The notes: generated from the letters alone by a model not told the origin. A stretch of DNA of 62,381 nt from Microscillaceae bacterium (GCA_011390205.1 JAABSX010000020.1:1-62381); one strand, 5' to 3'. Shown: positions 7,406 through 17,306, numbered from the stretch's first letter. Translations and numbers: made by a program.

Positions 7406-10162
7406 TCAGGCTTTCTTCCTAGGTTTTTTGGTTTTTTCTTTGGTGAAAAGGTCTGCCGTATAGCGTTCATAAAGCTCAAACAAAAAGACCATTCTGTTTG
7501 CCTCACTCGTGAAAGGCTGCGGCCTATACGCCAAATCCACTGCCTTGTCAAGGGCATTGTGGGCTTTCACTAAGTCTGCGGGCATTGTCAGAGGGTCGTA
7601 AAGGTCAGCCAAAGAACTGTCAGGAAACTGCAAGCGTACATCTAGCACCTTCTGCGCTGCGGCTTCTATAGCTTTTACTTGCTTCTCGGTAGGGTTTTCG
7701 GGCCAAGGGTAGTTGTTGTAAACGATACCAGAAGAGTATGAAATGTCACTTTTCATTCTTCCTGAGATTTGTCTAAGCCAAGAGTTGTGCATTACAGAGC
7801 TTAAAATACCAAAGGAAAATAATGATGCGTTTGGAATCATGTAGATTTTATTACTTGCAATAGTTATTTTGGATACATAGCCTACTGGAATATAAATTCT
7901 GTTTTCAGATGAGACTTCTGGTAATGCTAAATAATCAAAATTTGTTTGCCTTATTTCGCTAAATAGCATTGGAATTGTTGCGTCTTTTCTGGTGGTTGGT
8001 CTATTACTTGCTAATCTATTTCTTTTTACTTTTTCTATCCTTTCCATTATTAATGGTAAGTTTTTAACTTCGGAAGGGTTAGAGTCAGCCAGCCACAAGC
8101 ACCATCGCTCAACATTATTTAGGAACTCGTACCCTCCTATAAATCTTCTAAAAAACTTTTTTGAGTTCGGCTCTCCATATAAAAATACGTCTTTTTCTTC
8201 TTTTGTGAATAAGTAATAGCCTCCATCGTTTGGCATACTTCCCTTTATCATTTCAGGAACTTTACAAATTGGTATTCTTCTTTTTAATACAAAATTGTCC
8301 CTGCCTTCAATCAAATAAGGATTGATATTTTTCACTTTTATTTCCTGAGCTTCACCTCTGATGTCTTCATACTCAAAGATACTTTTATTTGGAATATCAA
8401 AGTTTGCGAAGCCTACTACAATCACATGAACGGCTGCATTTCCTCTTGCCTCGTTTCGCCAGCTAAAAGTTCGGTGGGCAAAATGAATTTTGATTTTAAA
8501 TTGCTTGAATAACAAATTCCATAAAATTCCAACTTGCTCACCCTGCACAATAGAATTGGTAGAAACAAAAGCGACTTTGATTTTGGTGTGTTGAATGTAT
8601 TGCGCTGCTTTCAAATACCAAGCTGTAACATAATCTAACACACCAGCTCCTTTTACCCCAAAGAACACCTTTTCCATGTCTGCTTTTTGCTCAGTGTTTT
8701 GGTTTGACTTACCAAGAAAAGGCGGATTTCCGATGATATAAGAAAGCTCATTTTTGGGTATCACATTTTCCCAGTCAGTCTGTAGTGCATTGCTGTGCAC
8801 AATTTTGGCGGCTTTTTTGAGGGGCAGGCGCACAAAATATTGCCCAAAGGCAGCACTCACGAGCATATTCATTTGATGGTCTATGAGCCACATGGCTACT
8901 TCGGCGATGCGTGCTGGGAACTCTTCGTATTCTATGCCGCCGAACTGGTCCACGTTGATGCCAAGGATTTGGCCCACGTCTAGCACACCTTGCCCTGATT
9001 TATTGAGTGCCTTCAGCACTTCAAACTCAAGCAAACGCAATTCACGGTAAGTAATCACGAGGAAGTTGCCGCAGCCACAGGCAGGGTCCAGAAATTTGAG
9101 GCTGCTGAGTTTTTTATGAAATTCGGGCAGCTTGTTTCTGTTGCCCTTGATGCTTTCAAACTCAGCCCAAAGTTCATCTAAGAAAAGCGGTTTGATGAGT
9201 TTCAAGATGTTGGTTTCACTGGTGTAGTGTGCGCCTAGGTTTCGGCGTTCTTTGGGGTTCATCACGCTTTGAAACATAGAGCCAAAGATGGCAGGGGAGA
9301 TTTTGCTCCAGTCTAGGTAGGCACATTCTAGGAGTGCTTGGCGCATTTTGCTATCAAAACTGGCAGTAGGCAAGATTTCTTCAAACAGTTTTCCGTTTAC
9401 ATACGGAAACTCGGCAAGCTGCTCATCAAGGTTTTTGAAGCGCTTGTCTTTGGGCGTGTTCAGCACCTGAAAAAGCTCTTGTAGTTTGGGCGCGAGGTCG
9501 CTTCCGTCTGTGCTAGTACGTTGCTCTATGTATTCTTGAAACTGTTGTTTGTTAAAAATAGTGGTATCTTCGGCAAAGAGTAGAAACAAGATGCGCACCA
9601 AATACACTTCTAGCGGGTGCCCTGTATAGCCTATTTCTTTGAGTCTGTCGTGGAGTTTGCCCATAAGTTCGGCAGCTTTGATGTTGGCGGGGTCTTGCTC
9701 TTTGTAAACCTTTTTTTGGTAGCCGAGCAAGTGGCCAAAGTGCTGCACATTGTTTACAAGCTCATTAATTGCAAACGATATGTAAGTTTCCTGTTCGGGG
9801 TTTTCAAGGTCATAAAGTCTAAAATTCTCAAAGTCAGAAATGAGCACATATTTTGGCAGTTCGTGTTCTTTTAGTCCGTGGGTATATTCGGTGGCTTGTG
9901 CGTAGGCTTTGTCAAGGTTTTTGCCTCGGCTTTTCATTTCTATCAGAATCGTTCCTTTCCAGAGTAGGTCTATGTAGCCGTCTTTGTCGTCTAGTTTTTT
10001 TACTCTGTGTTCAAAAGTAGAGACTCGCCTGCTCGTGATGCCAAAGACTTTAAAAAACTCTATTAAGAAGGGTTTTGCGTCAGCCTCTTCCTTTGAAGTA
10101 TTTGCCCATTCTTTGGAGAATTTCAAGGCTCGGTCTTTTATTTCGTTCCAGCTTAATGCCAT
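7406..10162 (-). CDS. MmeI-like type IIL restriction-modification enzyme
   Basis: 918 residues, almost exactly the length of MmeI (919). One chain combines endonuclease, adenine methyltransferase and target recognition. The nuclease motif is D65-x9-E75-x-K77 (GYIDLLWKGTILIEMK). Methyltransferase motif I is FLDPACGCGNF (about 357-367) and motif IV is NPPF (479-482). The target-recognition domain is about residues 560-830 and a helical domain ends the protein. The frame is open to 10309, but that extension overlaps the tRNA terminator, so ATG 10162 is chosen. The family methylates one strand and cuts about 20 bp away. The recognition-domain DNA (about 7700-8660) looks more A+T-rich than the rest. 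No separate subunits are nearby. Confidence 0.9.
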   Translation of the reverse strand: MALSWNEIKDRALKFSKEWANTSKEEADAKPFLIEFFKVFGITSRRVSTFEHRVKKLDDKDGYIDLLWKGTILIEMKSRGKNLDKAYAQATEYTHGLKEHELPKYVLISDFENFRLYDLENPEQETYISFAINELVNNVQHFGHLLGYQKKVYKEQDPANIKAAELMGKLHDRLKEIGYTGHPLEVYLVRILFLLFAEDTTIFNKQQFQEYIEQRTSTDGSDLAPKLQELFQVLNTPKDKRFKNLDEQLAEFPYVNGKLFEEILPTASFDSKMRQALLECAYLDWSKISPAIFGSMFQSVMNPKERRNLGAHYTSETNILKLIKPLFLDELWAEFESIKGNRNKLPEFHKKLSSLKFLDPACGCGNFLVITYRELRLLEFEVLKALNKSGQGVLDVGQILGINVDQFGGIEYEEFPARIAEVAMWLIDHQMNMLVSAAFGQYFVRLPLKKAAKIVHSNALQTDWENVIPKNELSYIIGNPPFLGKSNQNTEQKADMEKVFFGVKGAGVLDYVTAWYLKAAQYIQHTKIKVAFVSTNSIVQGEQVGILWNLLFKQFKIKIHFAHRTFSWRNEARGNAAVHVIVVGFANFDIPNKSIFEYEDIRGEAQEIKVKNINPYLIEGRDNFVLKRRIPICKVPEMIKGSMPNDGGYYLFTKEEKDVFLYGEPNSKKFFRRFIGGYEFLNNVERWCLWLADSNPSEVKNLPLIMERIEKVKRNRLASNRPTTRKDATIPMLFSEIRQTNFDYLALPEVSSENRIYIPVGYVSKITIASNKIYMIPNASLFSFGILSSVMHNSWLRQISGRMKSDISYSSGIVYNNYPWPENPTEKQVKAIEAAAQKVLDVRLQFPDSSLADLYDPLTMPADLVKAHNALDKAVDLAYRPQPFTSEANRMVFLFELYERYTADLFTKEKTKKPRKKA

Positions 10163-10262
10163 TCTTTTTTGGGTTTGTTGTGGGTTGTATATTTTTTTAC
10201 GCTTGTGCTTTGGTGAGGGTTGTACGCTGGCATAGGTATTTTGTATATTGGGTGGCATTTTG

Positions 10263-10297
10263 ACACAAAAAAATCCACTAAAAAGATTTAGTGGATT
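10263..10297 (-). terminator. Terminator of the tRNA-Glu array
   Basis: Read leftward: AAATCCACTAAA, a short loop, TTTAGTGGATTT, then a T run. It ends the three-tRNA transcript before the restriction-modification gene. Confidence 0.85.
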
Positions 10298-10323
10298 TTG
10301 TGAGGGCATGGCTGCCTGTGTAG

Positions 10324-10395
10324 TAGTCCGTACGGGAATCGAACCCGTGTTACCAGGATGAAAACCTGGCGTCCTAACCCCTAGACGAACGGACC
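10324..10395 (-). tRNA. tRNA-Glu (TTC), copy 3 in transcription order
   Basis: 72 nt, complete cloverleaf. Acceptor GGTCCGT/ACGGACT, anticodon loop TTTTCAT with anticodon TTC, T loop TTCGATT, discriminator A. CCA is not encoded. It is identical to the two copies upstream. Confidence 0.97.
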
Positions 10396-10455
10396 TTGAT
10401 GCAATGAATTATTCTTCAGAATTTTTTGACACAGGCGCAATTTGAGCTTGTGTAG

Positions 10456-10527
10456 TAGTCCGTACGGGAATCGAACCCGTGTTACCAGGATGAAAACCTG
10501 GCGTCCTAACCCCTAGACGAACGGACC
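10456..10527 (-). tRNA. tRNA-Glu (TTC), copy 2
   Basis: Identical in sequence to the other two copies; anticodon TTC. The spacer to the next copy shares its first ~43 bases with the other spacer. Confidence 0.97.
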
Positions 10528-10588
10528 TTGATGCAATGAATTATTCTTCAGAATTTTTTGACACAGGCACACTTTTGAGCTTGTGTAG

Positions 10589-10660
10589 TAGTCCGTACGG
10601 GAATCGAACCCGTGTTACCAGGATGAAAACCTGGCGTCCTAACCCCTAGACGAACGGACC
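10589..10660 (-). tRNA. tRNA-Glu (TTC), copy 1 (promoter-proximal)
   Basis: Identical in sequence to the other two copies; anticodon TTC. It is the first gene after a consensus promoter at 10686-10716. Confidence 0.97.
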
Positions 10661-10685
10661 GTTTGTTTGTCTCAGAAACGGATTG

Positions 10686-10716
10686 CAAAAATAAGTTTTT
10701 CTTTCAAAAAGACAAA
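10686..10716 (-). promoter_or_regulatory. Promoter of the tRNA-Glu operon
   Basis: On the minus strand TTTG (10713-10716), a 19-bp spacer, then TATTTTTG (10686-10693). This is a perfect fit to the Bacteroidota consensus TTTG-N19-TAnnTTTG. It lies 25 bp before the first tRNA-Glu, and no comparable promoter lies between the copies. Confidence 0.8.
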
Positions 10717-10742
10717 GGATTTATAATTTTTTTTTAATTTTT

Positions 10743-11666
10743 TTAATCTGTAAACTTAGTAATGAAGGCATCTTTGAATCCAAGCCCTGCAATTCTCTTT
10801 TGGAGTGCTTTTGCACGCTGCATATCGTACTCTCTTCCTATGAGGTATTTGTATTTGTAGGGAGTGGCTTCTGGGTGTTCGTATTCAGTAACGGTTTCGT
10901 CTAGTTTAGAGAAAGAGGCTTTTTCTAGGTCTATGGGTTCTTTGGATGCCATGATTTGCACTCGGTAGTAGTTTTCTCGGTCTTCGGCAGGGATGCTTGA
11001 TTGTATGAAAGTACGGAAAGCCCTGAATACTGCCGAGGCGACGATGGCTTGCCCTTGTGCGCTGTTGAGGTAAGCTTCTTCTTCTGGGTTGCTGAGGTAG
11101 CCGACTTCTACCAGTACGCTTGGCATGTTTGTGTATTGTGTTACATAGAGGTTATGCCCTCGCTGTGCAGCATCTATGATTCCTCTGCTTTTTCGGGCGG
11201 CTTTTTCTTTAAATTCTGTCTGAATGAGTGCAGCTAGGCGTTTGCTGGCAGCCTGCTGGTGGTGGTAGATATGTGTTTCTGTTCCACTGATAGAAGACCT
11301 GCTGCTTGAGTTGGCGTGAATACTGATAAAGAAGTCAGCTTGGTTTTTATTGGCAAAGGTTGTCCTTTCTTTGAGAGAGACATATTCATCTTTGCTGCGT
11401 GTGTATAAGACTTTGATGTTGGGGAGGTTTTCTTGGATATATGCCCCTATTTTGAGCGAGATGGCAAGGTTAATGTCTTTTTCGTGCATCATTTTGGCAG
11501 CACCTCGTGGTTTTCCTGGGTCTGTTCCGCCATGCCCTGGGTCTATTACAAGTGTGTAAGTACTGCTGCTATTTTGGGCTTGAGATGCTGTTGAGGTGCT
11601 TGTGATAAGAAATAATAAAAGCATCCAATGTATATTTTTGGCGTAGGAGTACAGCGGTCTTTTCAT
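10743..11666 (-). CDS. N-acetylmuramoyl-L-alanine amidase (Amidase_3)
   Basis: 307 residues with a signal peptide ending STASQA. The zinc amidase domain (about 36-225) shows VIDPGHGGTDPG (first zinc His), the Glu of MHEKDINLA, SIHANSS and the catalytic VLVEVGYLSNPEE. It cleaves the bond between muramic acid and the stem peptide during cell separation. The last ~70 residues (YRVQIMASKEPI ... AKALQKRIAGLG) resemble a SPOR-type peptidoglycan-binding domain. It lies downstream of clpB on the same strand after a 109-bp gap, so it may have its own promoter. Confidence 0.88.
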   Translation of the reverse strand: MKRPLYSYAKNIHWMLLLFLITSTSTASQAQNSSSTYTLVIDPGHGGTDPGKPRGAAKMMHEKDINLAISLKIGAYIQENLPNIKVLYTRSKDEYVSLKERTTFANKNQADFFISIHANSSSRSSISGTETHIYHHQQAASKRLAALIQTEFKEKAARKSRGIIDAAQRGHNLYVTQYTNMPSVLVEVGYLSNPEEEAYLNSAQGQAIVASAVFRAFRTFIQSSIPAEDRENYYRVQIMASKEPIDLEKASFSKLDETVTEYEHPEATPYKYKYLIGREYDMQRAKALQKRIAGLGFKDAFITKFTD

Positions 11667-11775
11667 ATCAAATCAATTTTTTTTTGGTAAATCATATTGC
11701 TTAACGCAAAAAATATCAGCAAAGGTTTATTTTCCCTTGCCGAATATTTTGTATTTGCTGTATTGTAGTGCCTGT

Positions 11776-14385
11776 CTATTCTAAGGGCAGCGCTTCTATG
11801 TTGTTGAACTGAATCCTGTCAAATTCATCCATTTCTACGGCGATGACAGCGTCTTTTTGGATATTTCCTGCCAAGATTTCTTTGGAGAGGGCATTTAGGA
11901 TACGCTTTTGAAGCACTCTTTTGAGCGGTCTTGCACCGAACTGAGGGTCATAGCCTATGTCGGCGAGGGTGCTTCTTACACGTTCATCGGCCTCCAATGC
12001 GATTCCGTTTGTTTTCAGCATTTCTTGTATTTGGGTCAGTTGGATGTCCACAATTTTACGCATATCACTTTTGGCAAGTGGTCTGAACATCACAATTTCA
12101 TCTATTCTATTGATAAATTCGGGTCTGACTATGCGTTTTAAGACATCAACGACTTGTTCTTTGGTATCTTCTATGGCATCAAAGAGGGCTTCGGGTCTGA
12201 CATCTTTTAGGTTATTTTGGATGATTTCTGAGCCCACATTAGAGGTCATGATGATGATGGTATTTCTAAAATTGGCTGTTCTGCCCTTGTTGTCTGTCAA
12301 TCTGCCCTCGTCTAGCACCTGCAGCAAGATATTAAAGGCATCGGGGTGCGCTTTTTCTATTTCGTCTAAAAGGATGACAGCGTAGGGTCTTCTACGGACG
12401 GCCTCCGTAAGCTGCCCGCCTTCGTCATAGCCTACATAGCCAGGAGGCGCGCCTATGAGTCTGCTTACGGCATGTGCCTCTTGGTATTCTGACATATCTA
12501 TTCTGACCATGGCATTCTCATCATTGAATAAGAAATCAGCAAGCGTTTTGGCAAGTTCGGTTTTGCCTACGCCTGTGCTTCCCAAAAATAAAAACGAGCC
12601 AATGGGTTTTTTGGGGTCTTGTAGGCCTGCACGGCTTCTACGAACGGCATCGGAGACGGCTTGGATTGCCTGTGCTTGCCCTGCGATGCGTTTGGAAAGC
12701 TCTTGTTCTAAGTCGAGCAGTTTTTCTTTTTCGCTTTGTAGAAGCCTTGTTACAGGGATTCCCGTCCATTTTGCTACTACTTCTGCCACGTCTTCACTGG
12801 TAACTTCTTCTTTGAGCATGGCCTTCCCCATATTTTCTTGAAGCTGTTTTTGCAGGCCATCGAGCAGTTTTTCGGCTTCGGTGATTTTGCCGTATCTCAG
12901 CTCTGCCACTCTTCCGTAGTCTCCCTGTCTTTCTGCTTGTTCTGCTTCTGTTTTAAACCTATCAATGGCTTCTTTATTGCTCTGAATGCCTTGTATGAGG
13001 TCTTTTTCAGCTTTCCATTTTGCTCTAAGTGCATCTCTTTCTTCGCTGAGGTCTGAGATTTCTTTAGAAAGGAGGCTTTCTTTTTCTATATTTTGTTCTC
13101 TTCTGATGGCTTCTCTTTCTATTTCTAGCTGCATAATCTTACGCTCTAGCTCATCAAGTTCTTCGGGCATAGAGTCTATTTCTATGCGTAGCTTGGCAGC
13201 AGATTCATCTATGAGGTCAATGGCTTTGTCAGGCAAAAACCTTTCGGGGATGTATCTATTTGACAGCTCTACTGCGGCGATGGTGGCATCATCGGTGATG
13301 CGTACACCGTGGTGCAGTTCGTAGCGTTCTTTGAGTCCTCTAAGGATAGAGATGGCATCGGCTACATTGGGTTCATTGACCATAATGGATTGAAACCTAC
13401 GCTCCAAGGCCTTGTCTTTTTCTATGTATTTTTGGTATTCTTTGAGGGTAGTAGCTCCTATGGCGTGGAGTTCACCTCTTGCGAGGGCCGGTTTGAGGAG
13501 GTTAGCAGCATCCATGGCACTGTCATTGCCAGCTCCTGCCCCTATGAGTGTGTGTATTTCGTCTATGAATAAAATGATTTCTCCTTCGGCATCCACCACT
13601 TCTTTGATGACTGCTTTGAGGCGTTCTTCGAACTCTCCTTTGTATTTTGCACCAGCCACGAGCAGCCCCATATCAAGTGATACAAGTATTTTTGATTTAA
13701 GATTTTCGGGCACATCACCCTCCACGATTCTCTGTGCCAGCCCCTCTACGATGGCAGTTTTGCCTACTCCAGGCTCTCCCAGCAAGATGGGGTTATTCTT
13801 GGTGCGGCGGCTCAGAATCTGCAGCAGCCTTCTGATTTCATCATCACGCCCTATGACAGGGTCAAGTTTTCCACGTTTGGCGAGGTCATTGAGGTTTTTG
13901 GAGTATCTTTCTAAGGATTTATATTTTGCTTCGGCATTTTGGTCAGTAACACGGCTTCCGCCTCTTAGCTCTTCTATGGCAGCTTTGAGGTGTTTTTCGT
14001 TGAAGCCTAGGTCTTTCATGAATCTAGCAATTTTGTCTTTTCCGTTCAAAAGCCCAAGCAAGATATGCTCTATGGCTATAAACTCATCTTTGTATTCTTT
14101 GGCATATTTTTCGGCTTGCTGGAAGGCTTGGTAGAGGTCATTGCTGACATAGCTTTGCCCACTTACTTTGGGGTAGGATTGCAGGACTTCTTCTATTTTT
14201 TGCTCTAAGACAGGTCGGTTGATATTGAGTTTTTTGATGATGAAAGAGGCGAGATTTTCATCACCTTGCAAGATTGCTTGTAATACGTGTGCCGTTTCGA
14301 TTGCTTGGTGTGTCAGGCTGTCAGCTATCTGCGAGGCAAGCTGAATGGCCTCTTGAGCCTTGATGGTATAGTTGTTAAAGTTCAT
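11776..14385 (-). CDS. clpB: ATP-dependent disaggregase ClpB
   Basis: 869 residues, the usual ClpB length. Order: Clp N-terminal repeats (about 1-145), first AAA+ module with Walker [10 protein letters not shown] (near 205) and Walker [10 protein letters not shown], the coiled-coil middle domain (about 410-525) that separates ClpB from ClpA/ClpC, and the second AAA+ module with GSTGVGKTE (near 610) and [12 protein letters not shown]. There is no ClpP-binding loop signature. It works with DnaK, DnaJ and GrpE (the latter two at 47648-49436) to solubilise aggregated proteins. Confidence 0.97.
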   Translation of the reverse strand: MNFNNYTIKAQEAIQLASQIADSLTHQAIETAHVLQAILQGDENLASFIIKKLNINRPVLEQKIEEVLQSYPKVSGQSYVSNDLYQAFQQAEKYAKEYKDEFIAIEHILLGLLNGKDKIARFMKDLGFNEKHLKAAIEELRGGSRVTDQNAEAKYKSLERYSKNLNDLAKRGKLDPVIGRDDEIRRLLQILSRRTKNNPILLGEPGVGKTAIVEGLAQRIVEGDVPENLKSKILVSLDMGLLVAGAKYKGEFEERLKAVIKEVVDAEGEIILFIDEIHTLIGAGAGNDSAMDAANLLKPALARGELHAIGATTLKEYQKYIEKDKALERRFQSIMVNEPNVADAISILRGLKERYELHHGVRITDDATIAAVELSNRYIPERFLPDKAIDLIDESAAKLRIEIDSMPEELDELERKIMQLEIEREAIRREQNIEKESLLSKEISDLSEERDALRAKWKAEKDLIQGIQSNKEAIDRFKTEAEQAERQGDYGRVAELRYGKITEAEKLLDGLQKQLQENMGKAMLKEEVTSEDVAEVVAKWTGIPVTRLLQSEKEKLLDLEQELSKRIAGQAQAIQAVSDAVRRSRAGLQDPKKPIGSFLFLGSTGVGKTELAKTLADFLFNDENAMVRIDMSEYQEAHAVSRLIGAPPGYVGYDEGGQLTEAVRRRPYAVILLDEIEKAHPDAFNILLQVLDEGRLTDNKGRTANFRNTIIIMTSNVGSEIIQNNLKDVRPEALFDAIEDTKEQVVDVLKRIVRPEFINRIDEIVMFRPLAKSDMRKIVDIQLTQIQEMLKTNGIALEADERVRSTLADIGYDPQFGARPLKRVLQKRILNALSKEILAGNIQKDAVIAVEMDEFDRIQFNNIEALPLE

Positions 14386-14528
14386 ATATTTAGGTTTGAG
14401 TTTTCATCTTGATAATATAATTATTTAATTTATATCAAAGCTTAAACCAATCATTAAAAAACTATAATTATGAAGAAATGGCAGTTTTTTCTTCGCTACT
14501 TCTGTAAACAATCAGTCATTTTGGCATT

Positions 14529-14882
14529 TTAGCTGGGGCTGGTGTTTTTATCAGATATTTCGAGGCAAGACCAGTGTGTATTTTCAAAAAACGCTCGGAT
14601 GACCTCTATGTTATTTTTCAGTATTTTGATGATGTAATCAGGCGAGGTATCTTGGCATCGGAGCCATATTATTTTGATGGGATGCTCTGATAAGATATTT
14701 CTCTCTTTAAAATAGGCATCAAATGTTACGACTGTATAGCCGTGTGTGCGGGCATATTGCCATATCATCGCATCGTCTGTTTGTGCCATGCCGAGCCTTC
14801 CTATTTGGGCAATCTCTTCGAAGAGATTGTCTAGTTTTTTAATGGCAAGGTAGGATATATTTTGGTCAAGCAATATTTTCAT
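14529..14882 (-). CDS. DUF5615 PIN-like protein, probable toxin
   Basis: 117 residues. The start MKILLDQNISY and the later VVTFDAYFKERN match DUF5615 (Mut7-C/PIN-like fold), in which the first acidic residue and the T.D pair lie in the presumed nuclease site. Family members are usually paired with DUF433 antitoxins. That is the case here: the start overlaps the stop of the DUF433 gene by 4 bp. An RNase toxin role is inferred from family and context only. Confidence 0.8.
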   Translation of the reverse strand: MKILLDQNISYLAIKKLDNLFEEIAQIGRLGMAQTDDAMIWQYARTHGYTVVTFDAYFKERNILSEHPIKIIWLRCQDTSPDYIIKILKNNIEVIRAFFENTHWSCLEISDKNTSPS

Positions 14883-15112
14883 ATTTCTAAATAAGTATTT
14901 CTTTGTTCTTCATCTTGTGCAAACTGAGAACAAGCCGCAATGTCTCTTTTGTTAAGTTCAGGAAAATGTCTGATGATTTGGTCAGGAGTCATGCCCGTTC
15001 TTAACCAGTTGATGACATCCTCTACGGCGATACGCATCCCCCTGATACAAGGTTTTCTTTGTCTTTTGCCTGCCTCTATGGTGATGATCTTATTTAGTTT
15101 GATATTTTTCAT
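14879..15112 (-). CDS. DUF433 protein, probable antitoxin
   Basis: 77 residues from the ATG at 15112; an upstream ATG at 15169 would add an unlikely hydrophobic extension. It shows the DUF433 pattern: ITIEAGKRQRKPCIRGMRI, then a helix-turn-helix-like segment VEDVINWLRTGMTPDQIIRHFPEL. The family is treated as the antitoxin or DNA-binding partner of DUF5615. The two genes overlap by 4 bp and so are translationally coupled, antitoxin first as is usual. Confidence 0.8.
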   Translation of the reverse strand: MKNIKLNKIITIEAGKRQRKPCIRGMRIAVEDVINWLRTGMTPDQIIRHFPELNKRDIAACSQFAQDEEQRNTYLEI

Positions 15113-15298
15113 AAAAAAAAGTAAACAGAAAGTATGCAAATAATTTAAAATAACACAAATAGCCGTCAAAAATATAAAAAATATAGAGCTTCATCAGTAT
15201 TTTTTGCAGCAAATCTCTGTGAAGGTCTGGCCCTTTTGTGTCTTATTTTTGATTTTGGACTGATTTTTAGCTAGTTTTGCCCCAACTAAACACATCAT

Positions 15299-16090
15299 AT
15301 GTCCTCATTTATTCGCTCACTGCTCAAGCCCTTGATAGGCAAAAAAAGATTTCAGACGTTGTTTGAAAAAATTCATTACTTGGGGTTACTAGGGATGAAC
15401 TATAACAATGCCGAATTTGAAACCAATGGAGAACTTCATCTCATCCAATATTTACGAAAGCAAAGCAGCACAAAAACGGACATGCTTTTATTTGATGTGG
15501 GTGCAAATGTAGGAAACTATGCCGCTAACTTACTAGAGAGTTTCGGAAATAAAGCAACAATCTATTGTTTTGAGCCTTCACACCTGACCTTTCAGGCACT
15601 GCACAGACGATTTGAGCAGAACCCCCAAATCCGATGCTTTCATACGGGCATGGGCGAAGAAAATGCCCAGCTTATGCTTTATTCTAACAAAGACTTGTCA
15701 GGTTTTGCCTCTGTCTATCAGAGAGACCTAGCACAGCACCAAGAGGTGATGAACCAAAGCGAAGAGGTAAGTATTCAGACATTGGATAATTTTTGTAACA
15801 CACAGAAAATCAGCCACATAGATTTCTTAAAACTGGATGTAGAAGGGCACGAACTCGCTGTACTCAAAGGTGCTAAACAGCTATTGAAAGACAAAAAAAT
15901 AGCCTCTTTACAGTTTGAGTTTGGGGGCTCTAGTATAGATTCTCGTGCTTATTTTAGAGATTTCTGGAATATTCTGAATGAAAACTACCACCTCTACAGG
16001 GTCGTCAGAGATGGCCTGCAGCCCATTCAGCACTACAGCGAAAAACTGGAAGTATTTGCGTACACTAATTTTTTTGCAGCATTAAAATAG
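15299..16090 (+). CDS. FkbM-family SAM-dependent methyltransferase
   Basis: 263 residues. The methyltransferase core starts with LLFDVGANVGNYA (motif I, about 62-74), continues with IYCFEPSHLTFQAL (acidic ribose-binding Glu) and IDFLKLDVEGHELAVLKGA, which is typical of FkbM proteins. Relatives O-methylate sugars or small molecules, often in polysaccharide biosynthesis. No such cluster is adjacent, so the substrate is unknown. It is monocistronic and convergent with the FAD oxidoreductase, 14 bp away. Confidence 0.85.
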   Translation: MSSFIRSLLKPLIGKKRFQTLFEKIHYLGLLGMNYNNAEFETNGELHLIQYLRKQSSTKTDMLLFDVGANVGNYAANLLESFGNKATIYCFEPSHLTFQALHRRFEQNPQIRCFHTGMGEENAQLMLYSNKDLSGFASVYQRDLAQHQEVMNQSEEVSIQTLDNFCNTQKISHIDFLKLDVEGHELAVLKGAKQLLKDKKIASLQFEFGGSSIDSRAYFRDFWNILNENYHLYRVVRDGLQPIQHYSEKLEVFAYTNFFAALK

Positions 16091-16104
16091 CCCACTTTTT
16101 TCTT

Positions 16105-17169
16105 TTATAGATAATTTGCCTTTGAATTTCTCAAATCTATCTCTGCCTCTAGGGCTGCTCCTGTTTCCAAATAATCTGCCATTTTTGGGGCAAGGTAAGG
16201 GCTTAAACTGAGTCCTTTTGTGCCAAAACCATTGAACAGTGCGAGTGCTTCGTGCTTTGGGTGCAAACCTATGAGGGGGCGGCGATGTGCCGTAGAGCCT
16301 CTGATGCCTGCTTTTTGTTCTAAAATCTGATAGGGCAATTTCAGGATTTTATCTAGCTTCTCGGTGAGTTGTTTTCGGGCTTCTTCGGTGCTGAGGTAGT
16401 GCAGTTCACGGGCATTGTAAGTGCCAGAGATAAGAAACTCCTGATTGCCAAGCGGGATAATAAAAAGATTTTTTTTGAGTGCGTGTGGAAGTTCTTTGTC
16501 TTTGATTTTGACTTTGAGCCATTCCCCTTTGTCGGGGCGGAAGGGCAGGTAATTAAAATAAGGATTTCGCAAAACTCTAGCGCCTTCACAAAAGATAATT
16601 TTTTGGGCTTCTATGTCTTTCCAAAGGATTTTATCTGTGTGGATGCTCAGGTCTGCATAGTCAAATTGTGTTTTGTGGTAAAGCCCATTTTTTTCTAAAA
16701 AATTACGGTATTGTGCCAGAAGTTGGGCTGTATTGATGTAGAGTGCCTGCTGGGTCTCCCAGCCTCCAAAGGGCAAATCAATGAATGCTTTGTAAGGTTG
16801 CGTATGAGTGTTTGGATTTACAAAATCCTCAAAACCTTTTTTATCGAGTTCACTAAACCAGTCATTTTGCTGTTTGATGCTCTCAAAAGTACGAAAAACC
16901 TCCATTTTTTTCCAAAAATCACCTCCTATATTTTCCTGTAAATCTTTGTAAAAAGTATGCAAATAAGGGAACATCTCCTCGGCCTTCCAAGTCTTGACAA
17001 GCCGCCTGCCTGTGATGGGGTTACACATCCCTGATGCCGCCTTAGAAGCATTGTAGGGAGAGGCATTGTCTATGACTAAAATGCGTTTGCCACGCTGCTG
17101 TAGCACATAAGAAAGCACTGAGCCTGCGATGCCCTGCCCGATGATGAGGTAGTCTAGTTTGTTTTTCAT
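16105..17169 (-). CDS. FAD-dependent oxidoreductase (DAO/glycine oxidase-like)
   Basis: 354 residues from ATG 17169. This start places the Rossmann motif LIIGQGIAGSVLSYVLQQRG at residues 6-25 as is normal; the longer frame adds a non-conserved extension. The end of the fold is recognisable in GIRGSTAHRRPLIG and LFNGFGTKGLSLSPYLA, where the second glycine-rich motif contacts FAD. DAO-family enzymes oxidise amines or D-amino acids. The substrate cannot be told here; relatives are sometimes annotated as MnmC-like, but no methyltransferase part is present. Confidence 0.8.
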   Translation of the reverse strand: MKNKLDYLIIGQGIAGSVLSYVLQQRGKRILVIDNASPYNASKAASGMCNPITGRRLVKTWKAEEMFPYLHTFYKDLQENIGGDFWKKMEVFRTFESIKQQNDWFSELDKKGFEDFVNPNTHTQPYKAFIDLPFGGWETQQALYINTAQLLAQYRNFLEKNGLYHKTQFDYADLSIHTDKILWKDIEAQKIIFCEGARVLRNPYFNYLPFRPDKGEWLKVKIKDKELPHALKKNLFIIPLGNQEFLISGTYNARELHYLSTEEARKQLTEKLDKILKLPYQILEQKAGIRGSTAHRRPLIGLHPKHEALALFNGFGTKGLSLSPYLAPKMADYLETGAALEAEIDLRNSKANYL

Positions 17170-17306
17170 TTGAATAGCATACATTTTAGACCTCAAAGAT
17201 ACATCAAAAAAAAACACCAAGCCCAGCCACTACCGATACGGAATGTAATTTAAGTTATCGAAATGTGAAAGTAGTGCGAATGCATGGCTTCACTTTTTTT
17301 TAGGGT

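Larger units (their letters stand above)
10324..10660. repeat. Tandem array of three tRNA-Glu units (132-133 bp period)
   Basis: The tRNA plus its ~60-bp spacer is repeated with periods of 132 and 133 bp. The spacers differ only in a short stretch around 10438-10446 and its counterpart, so the duplication is recent or kept homogeneous by recombination. Confidence 0.9.

Noticed and set aside
10163-10309. 49-residue N-terminal extension of the MmeI-like enzyme
   Set aside because: It overlaps the terminator of the tRNA array, and the shorter form matches the length and nuclease-motif position of MmeI.
13412-14134. 240-codon plus-strand open frame inside clpB
   Set aside because: Ser/Leu-rich mirror of the conserved ClpB sequence, no start context or family.
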